Shown piece by piece: positions 37,045 to 47,589 of a DNA stretch of 64,000 bases; position 1 is the first letter of the stretch, and each line of letters starts with the position of its first letter. Position numbers and translations under genes: made by a program. Source of the DNA: Papaver somniferum (Eukaryota; Streptophyta; Magnoliopsida; Ranunculales; Papaveraceae); contig NC_039359.1 of the NCBI RefSeq assembly GCF_003573695.1, positions 135,743,939-135,807,938 on the forward strand. The letters run 5' to 3'. The notes below the pieces were generated by a model, which had not been told where the DNA came from, did not search any database, and worked only from the letters and a program-made list of their open reading frames with translations.

Positions 37045-37635
37045 TTAGTACCCCAAAGTAGACATCCAATCATATATATAGAGTCTGAAAAGTTGAGGAT
37101 CATCCCAACTAATCCGGTCAGCTGAAGATATGCCCCTGTGAACACTATAAACCTCCAAAACGGTATGTAAATTCATTCTCAATCGAAAACTGTAATTGAT
37201 ATTCAAATAATGCTTAGATGGGATAAGTAAATCATTCCCATACGCAACGAATTTAGATTGTTTGACAGTTTTTATCGATGGAACACGCTCTAAATCAAAT
37301 TCTAAATCAGCTGAAATAATTTCCGCGGAACAAGAGCTCAATGGAGCAATAATATCATGACTCATAGACCCATTATCATCTAAAACGGTTTCATTATTAA
37401 TATCATCAAGACGAAAAAATTCAGAACTTAATGGCTTAAGGGTCAAGGTCGGATCTTTCTCGACTGATGGAACTCGTCGAGACTCGGACAAAACTAGAGG
37501 TTCTAATTTGGGGTTCCATTTATTAGTGTCTAGAAACGGTGCGGATTCTAACAAGGAATTGACTTCACAAATAACACTATCATCATTAAAACCAAACCCA
37601 AAATGAGCTAAGCAAACCTCTAATGGATCCTCCAT
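37045..37635 (-). pseudogene. Residual gag-protease-derived ORF of A
   Basis: The 196-codon frame opens MEDPLEVCLAHFGFGF and continues with a NSLLESAPFLDT stretch. This matches the end of B's gag-protease ORF (EDPLESCLSHFGLDF, NALLDSTPVLDT). Its C-terminus WDDPQLFRL is shared with the end of C's gag ORF (WVDPQLFRL). No catalytic domain is left. It may be only a read-through remnant, or a short conserved tail of this non-autonomous family. Confidence 0.6.
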
Positions 37636-37826
37636 GTGGTTCTTTCAAAAACCATGCGAGTGCATACTTTATTTTCGCCCGCTACTGGTTTCACTTGCAG
37701 CACTTCAGACTAAGGTACCTAAAAAAACCAAATAAAATGCGTAAAAAAAACCAAAAAAATTTAAAAGAAAAACAAAATAAAATTATGTACAAAAAGATAT
37801 CAATCAGAGAGTATTATGCAACCACT

Positions 37827-37843
37827 CCCCGGCAGCGGCGCCA
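37827..37843 (-). other. Primer binding site of A
   Basis: On the minus strand TGGCGCCGCTGCCGGGG lies 6 nt after the end of the 5' LTR. It complements the 3' end of plant tRNA-Asp(GTC) with one mismatch, and it is identical to the PBS of C. Confidence 0.8.
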
Positions 37844-37849
37844 AAAACT

Positions 37850-40800
37850 TGGTAGGCAGAAAAACCTACAATAATACTGCAAGTGCACAGTGTCTAACTA
37901 GTAGAACAATGACAAGTACAGGTCGTTCCCTCGAGGAGTGTGAAATACTCAACCAACTAATATCAAAAGTAACTAATCGACAAGATGATGTTTTAACGAT
38001 TTTTCAGGAGTTTGGAACAAAATGACATAATATAAAAATGGGTTATTAAGGTTTTCGGTTTCCACCAATTAATTACGCAAACTCTACTAATCTTTAAAAA
38101 TATATTCCATGCATTATCAAATATTGTTTCTCCGCTATAGTTTTTTTCTTCGCTTCATGGGTAGTGATTCTAAAGTACTACCTATCAATCTTTGCATACC
38201 ACGTCTAGGGATTTAACCGAAGCACGAAATATCAATTCAAAAGCATAAATAATCAAGAAAATCACATAAACGATTAAACACCAAGCTATATGAAGAAAAA
38301 TTATTAATCTATCAAATCATTATTTAGCATATAAATAAAGAGTTCACACAATTAAATTGGTTTCTACCTAAACATTAACATGGCTCTAGCTAGACATGGC
38401 TTTCTCAAAAGCCATAAACATATTCAAATCAAACTAGCTAAGTAAAAATGGATCCGGAGAAGAAGAAACTCCAAACCCTAGTATTCTTTGTTCACGGCCG
38501 TAGCCGCACGCCTCCCCCTTGCTTTCTGTTGAGGTTTTCTTCTCTTATATCTCCTTATGCGAACAAGCCACAAAAATCAGACCTAGTAGAAATCAGTCAA
38601 GGCCCGGTTCAATAGCCATGCTGAGATCCAATACAGGCTCGTGCACCATTTACTAAAATCTCCAGTATCTGTCTTCCTGACCAACTGAATTTTTGTCACC
38701 ATCACCGACCATCCGTTAGCTTCAGGTTGCTCCCATCTCCTCTCGTACACTCGAGCCAAAACAACAATCTTCCGTCTTACTGGATGAAGTTATGCTTTCT
38801 GTCCTTCCCAAGCTGCAAACGTCAGTACCCGACATTTATTCTCAGGTCGTAAAACACCTTCAGTTCAGCTGAAGTACACTAATTCGATCACAGCAAGGAA
38901 TTCCCAAGCTGTTTCCATAGTAGCTCTCACAGTCGGACTCCACCGGTCATGCCTTCCTTTAAGATCCCATTTACGCCTTATACAGTCTCTCTATTACCAG
39001 TCGCAGCAAACAAAATTCATCACCACCAGTTGCAATCATCTCAGTTCTATTCTCCTCACATCGATACCATCTTTAGCTAATTTTCTGCTGTCTTCTCGCC
39101 AGCCATGCAAGAACACCCAAACTCTATTGTAGTTGTAACATCTAAGCCCTGTGAAGAAGAGAATGGCAGTCATGATCATCATCATTCATGCCTTCACTGC
39201 TCAGCTCAAAACAAACAAACCAGCACCAATACTCCATTTCAAAACCCATGCAATCATCAAATCAATCCATCAATGCATGCAACTTTTCACCATCGACATC
39301 AACTGAATGAACGGCAACAACCAGTTCGACTGCACCTTCTTTTATCTCCTCCATTTGAATACCGGCCACCTTTCTCCATTGAACTAGCTCAACCAGAACC
39401 CTACATTTTAACCCCAAACTCTTGGCAGTATAAACCACGGTACCACTAAGAATTCGTCTTTATTCTCATCTCCATCTTCTCATATATCTTGCTGCAGCAT
39501 CAATTTTCTACTCCCTGACCAACAGAGCATCATCTCCATTAACTGATGACAGCCCCGTACAAGACAACAACCCAACTGCAGTCGACTGCTGCTCCTAACT
39601 CCAGTTCAGACTACCCCGTTCATACATGTAAAACATCACCAGCATCTCCTGTTTTCAGCCGCAATCCGAACCAGAAGCTTCTCCATCTATAGACGTACAT
39701 CACCACCAATTCTCGGCACGAGATAACTAGCGTCAATAACCCTTTCTAACTGCAACGGACCCATTTCAGTTCTCGGCATCGATGTCAGTTCAATGGCTAT
39801 AAGTCTGTTTACTGAACCTTCTCGACCGGTACCAGCAGTGCAAGTAACTTGTTTACCTCCAGTTCATTCTTCATCCCGGATACAGCACCATTTCATAATC
39901 CCCATTGTTACTGTTGAGATACACCGCAAGGACTGCGAGTCCATAGTGCAGCTCCATCACCCATATCCTACAGTAAACAAGCCTTATTTTCCTCTCTCGT
40001 GTACCATCAGATTCTACACCATCCATGCAAAACTTCAGTTTCTTTCCCTGACCAATTTATTGAAGTTTGTGCTCGGACTCTCTCTTGAATAATTCACAAA
40101 CATAATGCTCAACACCCTTTTCTCTTCATAAGCTTGAATAAAGAAATAAGATTTCTTTTCTTTGTTTTCGTAAGGAATAAACTCTGGACGCTTGAAATGT
40201 ATCCCACAGAACTGTGGTCAGAGAGTGCCACGATTCACTTTGCCTTGTCCGCTTTTATACAAAGAAAATCCTTTATTCCCATAGTGCATGAGGTAGTGGT
40301 GCTGATATATAGAAATATCAGGCCATCCACTTTTAAATGAGCGTTCATGGTGCCGTGAGTAACTTCATTGGTTGCTGATATATTGAAATACCATGCCAAC
40401 CCTATTCGATCATTGTGGTTGCTGATACATGGAAATACCAGGCCAACCCAGCTCATTGTTGCTGATATATGGAGATACCAGGCCAGCTACATTTCATTGC
40501 TGCTGATATATGGAGATACCAGGCCAGCTACATTTCATTGTTGCTGATACATGGAAATACCAGACCAGCATAATAAGTGCTACTGATATATAAAAATACC
40601 AGGCCAGCATATTTGATCATTGGTTGCTGATACATAGAAATACCAGGCCAACCACATGTCATCATTGTGGTTGCTGATATATGGAAGTACCAGGCCAATC
40701 ACATTTTGCTATTTTTCTCGCAAACACCATTAAGTCTCACATTTTGTTGTTTATTCGCTGGATGATCGAATTCACTTGTACTTTCTACAAAAGCAGTAAA

Positions 40801-40877
40801 ATAATATTAGCAATTAAAATATTGTATCCTAGTTAATATAAATATAGATATAAAATGTAGCATTTACATGCTTATCA
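37850..40877 (-). repeat. Right (5') LTR of A
   Basis: This 3028-bp intact LTR starts TGGTAGGC and ends CTTATCA on the plus strand. The small ORFs inside, such as 39105-39449, also occur in the other LTR and are not genes. It includes the nine-copy minisatellite at about 40300-40705. Confidence 0.88.
40300..40705 (-). repeat. Nine-copy minisatellite in the right LTR of A
   Basis: Same array as 36160-36565: nine copies of GCTGATAyATGGAAATACC plus a short CAGGCCA-type tail, spaced roughly 40-45 bp for most of the array. Confidence 0.8.
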
Positions 40878-40882
40878 CCATC

Positions 40883-42190
40883 TCGAACTCATGTTCTACC
40901 GTTTACATCAAGAGGATTCTAGGAAATGCCTTACAACCAAGAAACTCATCTGGAACATCCAATCCCGTGATGCTTGCAACAGGTTGCTACTAGTAGAGTA
41001 TTGAGGTCCGCAGCCCACTATACGATCCTAGAAGCACCAGTGGGCCCTAACTGAAAGATCTTGGAAACTGACTTGCATTCACAAAGTGGTGTTGTCTATA
41101 CTAGGCCCTTTCTTTTCTCATGGCATTGATAGTTAGGAGTGTTGATTGGCTCTGAGGGAGCAGGTGGCCCGCCAGCCGCGATCAGCACGGAAGCATATCC
41201 CTCAGGTTTGTTCTCTACGTTTGACTCATCTATATGCTGCATTTAATCTTATTTTGACTCCTGACATTATTTTGAGTATTCCTCTTTGCTTTAGCCCCCT
41301 GGCACATTACATCCCTCTTTTACTCATTGCCTTTATTATTTCAAGAATTGGGGGATGATCTGGGGAGTAGGAGATAGAAAATGTCTGGTAGTCTAGTCGA
41401 ATAAGTTGGGAAAGACCTTTATAGAAGCCTATTACAAGAAACAGAGGTTTGTTCACCTTTGAGTGCTGACTTCGGATTGGCATACGGTAGAAGACATAGT
41501 TAATTTATCCGGTTGAGGGCAAGACTTTTATCTTTATGCTCTGGTTATTGAACTGTAGTACCTTGTTCCAAGAATGTTTATGAGACTAGAGCAAATGGGG
41601 CACACTTTAAGATGAGAGTTTATTGGAACTTAAGTCAATAAAGGGTCTTTTGTTTTACCAGAGTCTACGGGAACACCTAAAGTATAGTGCCTTGTGTGAA
41701 CAGGGAATGAGCTAAAAGAGCTAGCCCGTGGGTGCTGAAATGCTCCTGTAAGCCCAGCTTGCTCTAAAAGTGAAGCTCTAAAATGGCTCGTGTTGAAATG
41801 TAGTTTTACGAAAAGTAGGATTGAGATTATCTGTCCAGGTGGGCGCATCATAAGAATATATCTAGTGACTCGTACCATTAGATGTTTCTAGAGAACTTAA
41901 TCTTCCTAGGCATGATTCGTCTGAACAGGAATGGGGAAGAGTTGTATTTCCTGGTGGTTACCATTGATTCGTTCCTGCTGAACTCCTAATTAATCAAGTA
42001 GATGTTGTCTTGGAATGGGCTGTGCAGCGGGGGTTTAGTCGTATGTTGATACGTTTTGCTGACCTCATTAAGCCCTTTCTTACGGGCTTTCACCAGTGTA
42101 GGACAGAAAGAACTACCGATTCACACCTCTGGATATTCAGTCGATGGCCCGCTATCATATGATCTCAGTTCAAAAAGAGGGCATACCTTC
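40883..42190. other. Possible mitochondrial-derived DNA (NUMT-like), part 1
   Basis: Base composition is more balanced than the surroundings, with purine-rich and CTT/GAA-rich unique DNA and no microsatellites or transposon ends. This resembles plant mitochondrial intergenic DNA by style. No mitochondrial gene is recognised and the small ORFs have no support. The call is a guess to be tested by a search. Confidence 0.35.
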
Positions 42191-42891
42191 TAGGGCTGTC
42201 AACGGTAGCTATCGAAACGGATATGTCCTTTACCATATCCGTTACCGATAAGATTACCGGATATCCGATATCCGATAATATCCGACGGATATTTAAAAAA
42301 ATTATCCGTATCCGTTCCGATAACAATGTCGGATATCCGATAATATCCGTTAATATCCGATAGTAATTCATTATAATAAAAATAATTTAAGTTATTTTCT
42401 AGTCTTTCTGTACATTTGATAAATTGTAAAAAAAACAAAGAAACTCTAAGGAATTCAACTAAATAAAATCAAATACCTTCATCAAACGTAAAAAATTTGA
42501 CTTTAAAATTATTATATTAAATTATATTTAAACAAAACTCAAATCTTCTCTATCAGAATTGGAAAATCCTCCGCTTTTCTGACAACCAACAAATCTATTT
42601 GTGTTTTTTTTCTTTTGTAATATTTTTATTTCTAAGTCTTCGTATATTACCACGTTAACAACTAAATATATTACTCAATAAAATAAAAAGAAAATTGCAT
42701 ATGCATTCTTTAACGGATAACGGATATTATCCTATAGGATAATGCCTTTACCGTATCCGTTTCATTAAAGTAAAAATATCCAATAAGGTATCCGAATCCG
42801 TTATCCGTTATCCGAAATCTCGGATAATATCCTAACGATTCGAACGAACTCGGACGGATATCGAATATTCGGTTATCCATTGACAGCCCTA
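42191..42891. mobile_element. hAT element, non-autonomous, 701 bp
   Basis: Terminal inverted repeats TAGGGCTGTCAA and TTGACAGCCCTA are flanked by a perfect 8-bp TSD ATACCTTC (42183-42190 and 42892-42899). Subterminal regions are packed with GATATCCG and CGGATAT motifs in both orientations. No transposase ORF is present. Confidence 0.92.
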
Positions 42892-43042
42892 ATACCTTCG
42901 AAGAGAATAGCAATTGAAGGAACTGATTAACTGGAACACTATGCCTTGCCCGGGTAGCTGCTCTACTTGCTAGGGCGTGAAGCCATGACTTTGAACTACT
43001 CTTTCAGGCATGTAAGACGTGCTATTTTTCTATACCTCTAAC
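42892..43042. other. NUMT-like sequence between two hAT elements
   Basis: About 150 bp of the same mitochondrial-like DNA, beginning with the right TSD of the first hAT and ending with CCTCTAAC, the left TSD of the second. Confidence 0.35.
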
Positions 43043-43399
43043 TAGGGCTGCACAACGGGTAGGGTGGGTAGGATATGGCCTATACCCGTCACCCTACCCG
43101 TTTACTGGCGGTTAAGAAAATCTTTACCCGCCACCCTACCCGCCAAATAATGGATAGGGTAGGATACGATTAAAAAACTGGCGGGTAGGGTAGGGTTGGC
43201 GGGTATGGGTAAGGTATGTGCACTCCTAGGTAGGGTGGGTAGGATATGACCTATACCCGCCACCCTACCCGTTTACTGGCGGTTAAGAAAATCTTTACCC
43301 GCCACCCTACCCGCCAAATAGTGGATAGGGTAGGATACGGTTAAAAAACTGGCGGGTAGGGTAGGGTTGGCGGATATGGGTAGGGTATGTGCACCCCTA
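43043..43399. mobile_element. hAT element, non-autonomous, with internal tandem duplication
   Basis: The left end TAGGGCTGCACA and right end TGTGCACCCCTA form the TIR, with a perfect 8-bp TSD CCTCTAAC (43035-43042 and 43400-43407). The interior is two near-identical copies of about 172 bp (about 43059-43230 and 43231-43393). Both are dense in GGGTAGGG and CCCTACCC. A relative is at 11709-11880. Confidence 0.9.
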
Positions 43400-44375
43400 C
43401 CTCTAACTCTGATATGAAATGGCTAAACAAAGGAGTGCTGGAAGTCACCTTGGGAAGGGGGGTGACCAAAGGGATGATATGACTAACCTAGGGAAAGCAT
43501 GAATGAGTGTTGCACTGGGCAGCTAAAGTCAGTAACTAATCCCTGCCTTTTACTTGGATTTATCTACATCCGACTCATCGATAAAGCTGCTTAGCTGGAT
43601 GCTAACTGGAACTACTAGCTATTCATTTCCTTGAAGCGTTGACCGGATCTGACCGAAGTGCTTTTTGCTGACCGATTCAAACAAGATCAACTGCGGCTTG
43701 TTTGACTGGATATGCCTGCTCCTGCAACTCTAGTTTATCCTATTATGGCGAACTTCTTATCCACCCTGTGTGGAAAGTCGTTAGCAGGCTTGAAATTCAG
43801 TGTCAAAGATTAGCATCCCATTCTTATGAGCAAGATAAGTGAAAGCATCCAGATGCATCGACTTCAGTTCCCCAACAAGTAAGAATGCCAGAGATCCATT
43901 CAGAACCTAAGAGTAGGACTGGCGAATAACTAAAAGCAGTTTTTTTCTTATAAGCCTATGAAGGAAGAAGCTCTCTCTTATTAGGGCACAGATTCGCTAA
44001 AAGGAAAGAGGGGTTAGCGCAACTGATCGAATGAGGACCATAAATTGAAAGAGAAGGGAGGTTAATAGATTTAGACTAAGAGGAGGGGAAGCCATGAAAG
44101 TAGGGATCATGCTGCTAGTGAATGATTGTTCCAGAGGGATTTTAACTTATCCTGGGGCTATCTACTCGGCCTGAGAAAGCATCTTATCCGTGGAGATCAA
44201 TGGATCCTACTAACTCCTAAGGAAGAATGACTCTTCTCAACAAGCAAGTTCAGAAGAATAGCATTAGGGAGTGTTGCCCGTGTAAGATTCTGCCATTAGA
44301 AAGAAAGTACATCGGTTCTTTATAGAGGTAGGCTTCCCAATCATCGCTGCCGAAGAATCTATTAATGATGAATTT
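43400..44375. other. Possible mitochondrial-derived DNA, part 2
   Basis: Continuation of the non-repetitive, purine-rich DNA described at 40883-42190. Nothing coding is recognised. Confidence 0.35.
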
Positions 44376-45249
44376 TCTTTATGTAAAGGTTCTGGTTCAG
44401 TATCGAAGGTGTGGAATATGTGTGGAATTCAATGCTGATTTGGAATCTGCTTGTTCTTATACATCAGAAGGAAGTCAATCTAGGTATATTTTTTAATAGT
44501 TTTTTCAAAGTTTTGGTAATTTCTGTTTTCCTATACTGTGCTTCATTGCTTTGTATGTAGCCCAATGATTTGATTTACTTCCGCAGTACAAAAATTCAAA
44601 ATTTGACATAGTGGTTATTGAAGAAGATGGTTTGCACAATGGGACAGATACTGTCTCTCATCATCTGCTCAAAGAGCTCTGTGAAAAAGGAAGACATAAG
44701 CCCTTGGGAAAGTGCCCAAAGGTATTCCTATTGGCTAGCTCAAGCTTTGCCAAGTTAGATGAGTTGAAATCAAATGGTCATGTAGATGAGATAATAATGA
44801 AACCGCTTCACCTGACTACGTTGTCCAAGCTCATCCTAATGGCAACCGCAAGATGAAACTTAGCTTGTATAAAGACTACTCTCTTTATTGATGTTTAGAA
44901 AATCTCTCAAAACTAAACACAAGCTTTAATCTTTCTCATATGATCAACCACAACTTTGGTGAGCATATATATATAGAACTATGAATTCCTTTTCCTAGTC
45001 CTATTACCTTATTACATGTCTTTCCTTTTCTTAGAAATAGATGACTTCTAATTCCCTTAGGATTACATCAATTTCCTAATCTTGTCCTAACCAGCTTGTT
45101 AGTGACTTCTATGTTGAAGTTTAACCAACACATCCTTGGTGATGGGACCAACAAAGACTTTTCTAAAGCCAAATATTTGAACCTTAAAAGCTTACTATCT
45201 GGAAGGAAAATATTGGTTGTAGATGATAATAAAGTAAGTCGTAGGGTCT
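44376..45249 (+). pseudogene. Cytokinin-receptor-like histidine kinase, receiver-region fragment
   Basis: A first exon piece (about 44386-44483) reads CVEFNADLESACSYTSEG. An intron-like gap ends in CCGCAG at 44586. The next exon (44587-44853) reads KFDIVVIEEDGLHNG, CPKVFLLASSSFAKLDELKS and EIIMKPLHLTTLSKL. After an inserted LTR, 45138-45249 reads LGDGTNKDF, LKSLLSGRKILVVDDNK and then VSRRV. This order (receiver-like domain, linker, then the ILVVDDN start of the true receiver) is what I know of AHK2/3/4-type cytokinin receptors. The exon join is out of frame, and a stop follows VSRRV, so it is a dead fragment. Confidence 0.65.
44854..45130 (-). mobile_element. Solo LTR-like insertion in the histidine-kinase fragment
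   Basis: On the minus strand it starts TGTTGGTTAAACTTC and ends GCTAAGTTTCA, with a TATATATATGCTCACC stretch and a CAATAAAGAGAG polyadenylation-like region near the end. These are the layout of a short Copia LTR. It interrupts the coding similarity between MKPLHLTTL and LGDGTNKD. I see no clear TSD (CAAGA versus CATCC). Confidence 0.5.
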
Positions 45250-46160
45250 AAAGCAAGGCCTTATCTTATCTAGTCGAATTCTTCTTTGTGTGAAGTCCTT
45301 GCTTTAGTTTTAGGATCTTATACATCTGGTTTAGGTGGTACTCCTCTTAAGCTGCACAATGGTACCCTTCTCTTAACATAAGAATCACTAAACTTAAATT
45401 GGTAGTATTCTTAATTGATCATGGTATGTACTTACTGGTGTTGATAGATGTCTGGCAAGGATATACTATTACTGAAGGAAAACTTTGAAGGTATACCATT
45501 TTATGGAAGTTGTCCTTAATAATAATAAGCATATCTTGGACTCACGAATGGAAATCCGGGAATAAAAAGAGTCTCTTCGATCTCGCGCCGCCTATGGAAC
45601 GGGATAACGAAGCTTGGATTACTTCAAGTACGTAGAATCCGATAATCAAGAATGAAAGATGAAGACTTCAGGAAGAGGTGATCTCATTCTGGGATGTTGT
45701 TCCACCTTCCAATCGATGTGGACTGGATCTCGACAGCCTCTCCAATTGCAGCGGTTTACTCTGCTCTGATTAAGTCATTGAAAGGTTTATCCCATCTTCA
45801 AGAGTCAAAACCTTTTGTTAAGAGTTCCTAAAGTGACTCTTATTGCTGTTAACGGAGAAGCGAGTTCCTACTCCCGAGTGAACACGCTTACCTCCATTCG
45901 GAAAACAAGATGGGTCCTGAAAGCAGAGGTACGAGGGTGAGACGAGGGCCCGTGAAGACGTTGAGAATGTTGGAGTGGAACGATAGCTGTAAACAACTAA
46001 CGGTATACAGAGCTGTTCTCTCCCTCTACTCAATGACTGATTCATCATATGGGAAGGTACGGAAGACCACCCCTTGGTAACAAAGAATGTTGGCTTGAGT
46101 TACTCTAATGTACCTTACTTCGCAAACTCACTCCACTTCTTGTTGAATGCTTTGGGCAAT
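45250..46160. other. Intron-like sequence, then mitochondrial-like DNA part 3
   Basis: 45250-45530 is AT-rich and may be intronic sequence of the kinase fragment. 45530-46160 returns to mitochondrial-like composition. No gene is recognised. A stretch near 46159-46232 resembles 14042-14135 (ATTGATTCATTCTAGTAC, CATATCGTTT), so related sequence flanks the insertion on both sides. Confidence 0.3.
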
Positions 46161-46387
46161 TGATTCATTCTAGTACGAACGAGAATCATCAGCCATATCG
46201 TTTAATAGCAATCGAATGGCCTCAACATATGAAGGTAAATTCCTTATGGCGGGGGTAAAAAAATCTATTAATATTAAAATATGGAGGTTATTATTATTTA
46301 TAACTGGCCCAAGTTGGATTATGATTTTTTATTAATATATAGAGTTTATTAATATATGGAGTATCATTATATGGAGTTTTCACAGTA

Positions 46388-46523
46388 ATATCCTAGAACT
46401 CCATATCCAAATCCTCCAACGGATCCACACATTTTGGGAAGCAAACAGATGCTGAGTGTTGACCTGTACAAAAGTCATGTCTGCATTCCAAAGTACCAAA
46501 ATATCCTTGCCTAATGTAAGGAA
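46388..46523. repeat. Unit 2, end of q and start of r
   Basis: ATATCCTAGAACTCC, CAAATCCTCCAAC, TTTGGGAAGC and GCATTCCAAAGTACC align with 60140-60290 of unit 3, showing that segment q of unit 1 continues here once the pogo-like insertion is removed. Confidence 0.6.
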
Positions 46524-47129
46524 CTAGAAATAACCCGTGCCGTAACGGCATGACATGAGGTTAACAGAGAGTTGTAATAATTATCTAGAGATAGTTCGTG
46601 ACGTAACGGCACTGCTTTAATATGATATCTGACTAGTGTAATTTTTCTTTTTTTTCCGGACTTTAAATCGTGTTCCTTTATAAGATAGTTTTCTATTTTA
46701 TTTTAATCGAAAATAATGTCTATAAATACATTGTAAAATTATTCATATACATTATCCAAAAATGAACACAAAATCATTTAAGTAATTGTGTGTATGCATA
46801 TCTCACTTATGAGTTATGAATAAAAATAAATAAATAAATAAATCTCATTTCCCATTAGATTCATCATGTCACCACTAAATCCAATTAATGCATATATGAT
46901 ATATCATGATTTCATTTAATGTTTCTTTGAATATCTTGAGTTAAGAGGTGATGCAATAATTAAAGATTAATAAATTTGGATTCATAATGAGAATGATAAC
47001 AGAAACGATGACCGTCGGACGTCTTTCGCTGGGATGAGATTGGGATGGTTGGATGCAACGTTTGTCTCTCAAAATGTTATCCAGCCGTCCAAGCTCAAAA
47101 GCCCACTCTGTTTTGTATTATAGATTTAG
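46524..47129 (-). mobile_element. Non-autonomous Helitron, 606 bp
   Basis: On the minus strand it begins TCTAAATCTATAATAC after a host A. It ends with a hairpin TGCCGT/ACGGCA, then 10 nt, then CTAG before a host T. These are Helitron features: TC start, CTRR end, 3' hairpin, A|T insertion and no TSD. Joining 46523 to 47130 gives GTAAGGAATCTTATT, matching GTAAGAGATCTTATT in unit 1 (2134-2148). Confidence 0.72.
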
Positions 47130-47589
47130 ATCTTATTCAATGTTTGTAACAGATTTGATTGTCACTTATATGGTGATCAACAACTGTTTATGTCTATTTC
47201 CTTTCAATCTGCTTGATTTTGATAATAAAAGCCTTTGATTTTAATAATTTTTGATAATTTTAAGGTTACCTACTGTAAGCGTTAGATGCATTTTTCTTTC
47301 AATATTTGATGATTCCAATGATTTGTTGGGCCTGGTCACTCCTCCTTATCGTCCAGCAAGGAGAAAAATGCTTTATCAAGGTGCCAGTCGTGGCATAAAG
47401 TTAGGTCAAAGACTTTAGGAGCCAAGTAGTAGATTTTGGTTTTGAACTTGCGATGGTCAGTATTTTTTGCTCTGTTACCAACACCTCCAATGTGTAAACC
47501 TATTCTCAAAATGCAGAACCGGGCACCACTATTGCAAAATATGTAAAGCTTAACTTAACAATAGATCGTACTACAAGGCCGCTCCATAA
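47130..47589. repeat. Unit 2, segment r
   Basis: It aligns with 60315-60770 and with 2150-2330, 8860-8960 and 10550-10740. It ends at CTCCATAA, the insertion point of a PIF MITE; unit 3 has the uninterrupted ATCCATAAGAGCAATACTG. Confidence 0.65.

Larger units (their letters stand above)
14174..40877 (-). mobile_element. LTR retrotransposon A: large-LTR non-autonomous Athila relative
   Basis: The element lies on the minus strand with two LTRs of 3028 bp each (the left one split by B) and a 5-bp TSD CCATC at 14169-14173 and 40878-40882. The internal region is only 1.1 kb (36744-37849) with one residual ORF related to the end of Athila gag-protease. Its PBS matches the 3' end of tRNA-Asp, as in element C. 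Without RT or integrase it must have been moved by another element's proteins. LTR divergence looks clearly higher than in C, as expected for the outermost insertion. Confidence 0.88.
13580..46385. mobile_element. Pogo/Tigger-like (Tc1/mariner superfamily) remnant hosting 32 kb of nested DNA
   Basis: The left end CAGTAAAAACTCCATAT and the reverse complement of the right end CTGTGAAAACTCCATAT match at 15 of 17 positions. Both are followed by TATTAATA-rich subterminal repeats, and the whole is bordered by TA (13578-13579 and 46386-46387). Unit 3 reads straight through the same site (GATTTTGGAAATATTAGCC at 60132-60150), so it acts as the empty site. The only transposase trace is the C-terminal fragment at 13725-13997. 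The interior has been filled by retrotransposon A and mitochondrial-like DNA. Confidence 0.65.

Noticed and set aside
41146..41358. 70-aa hydrophobic ORF as a gene
   Set aside because: No recognisable family, no conserved context, and the length is expected by chance in this composition.
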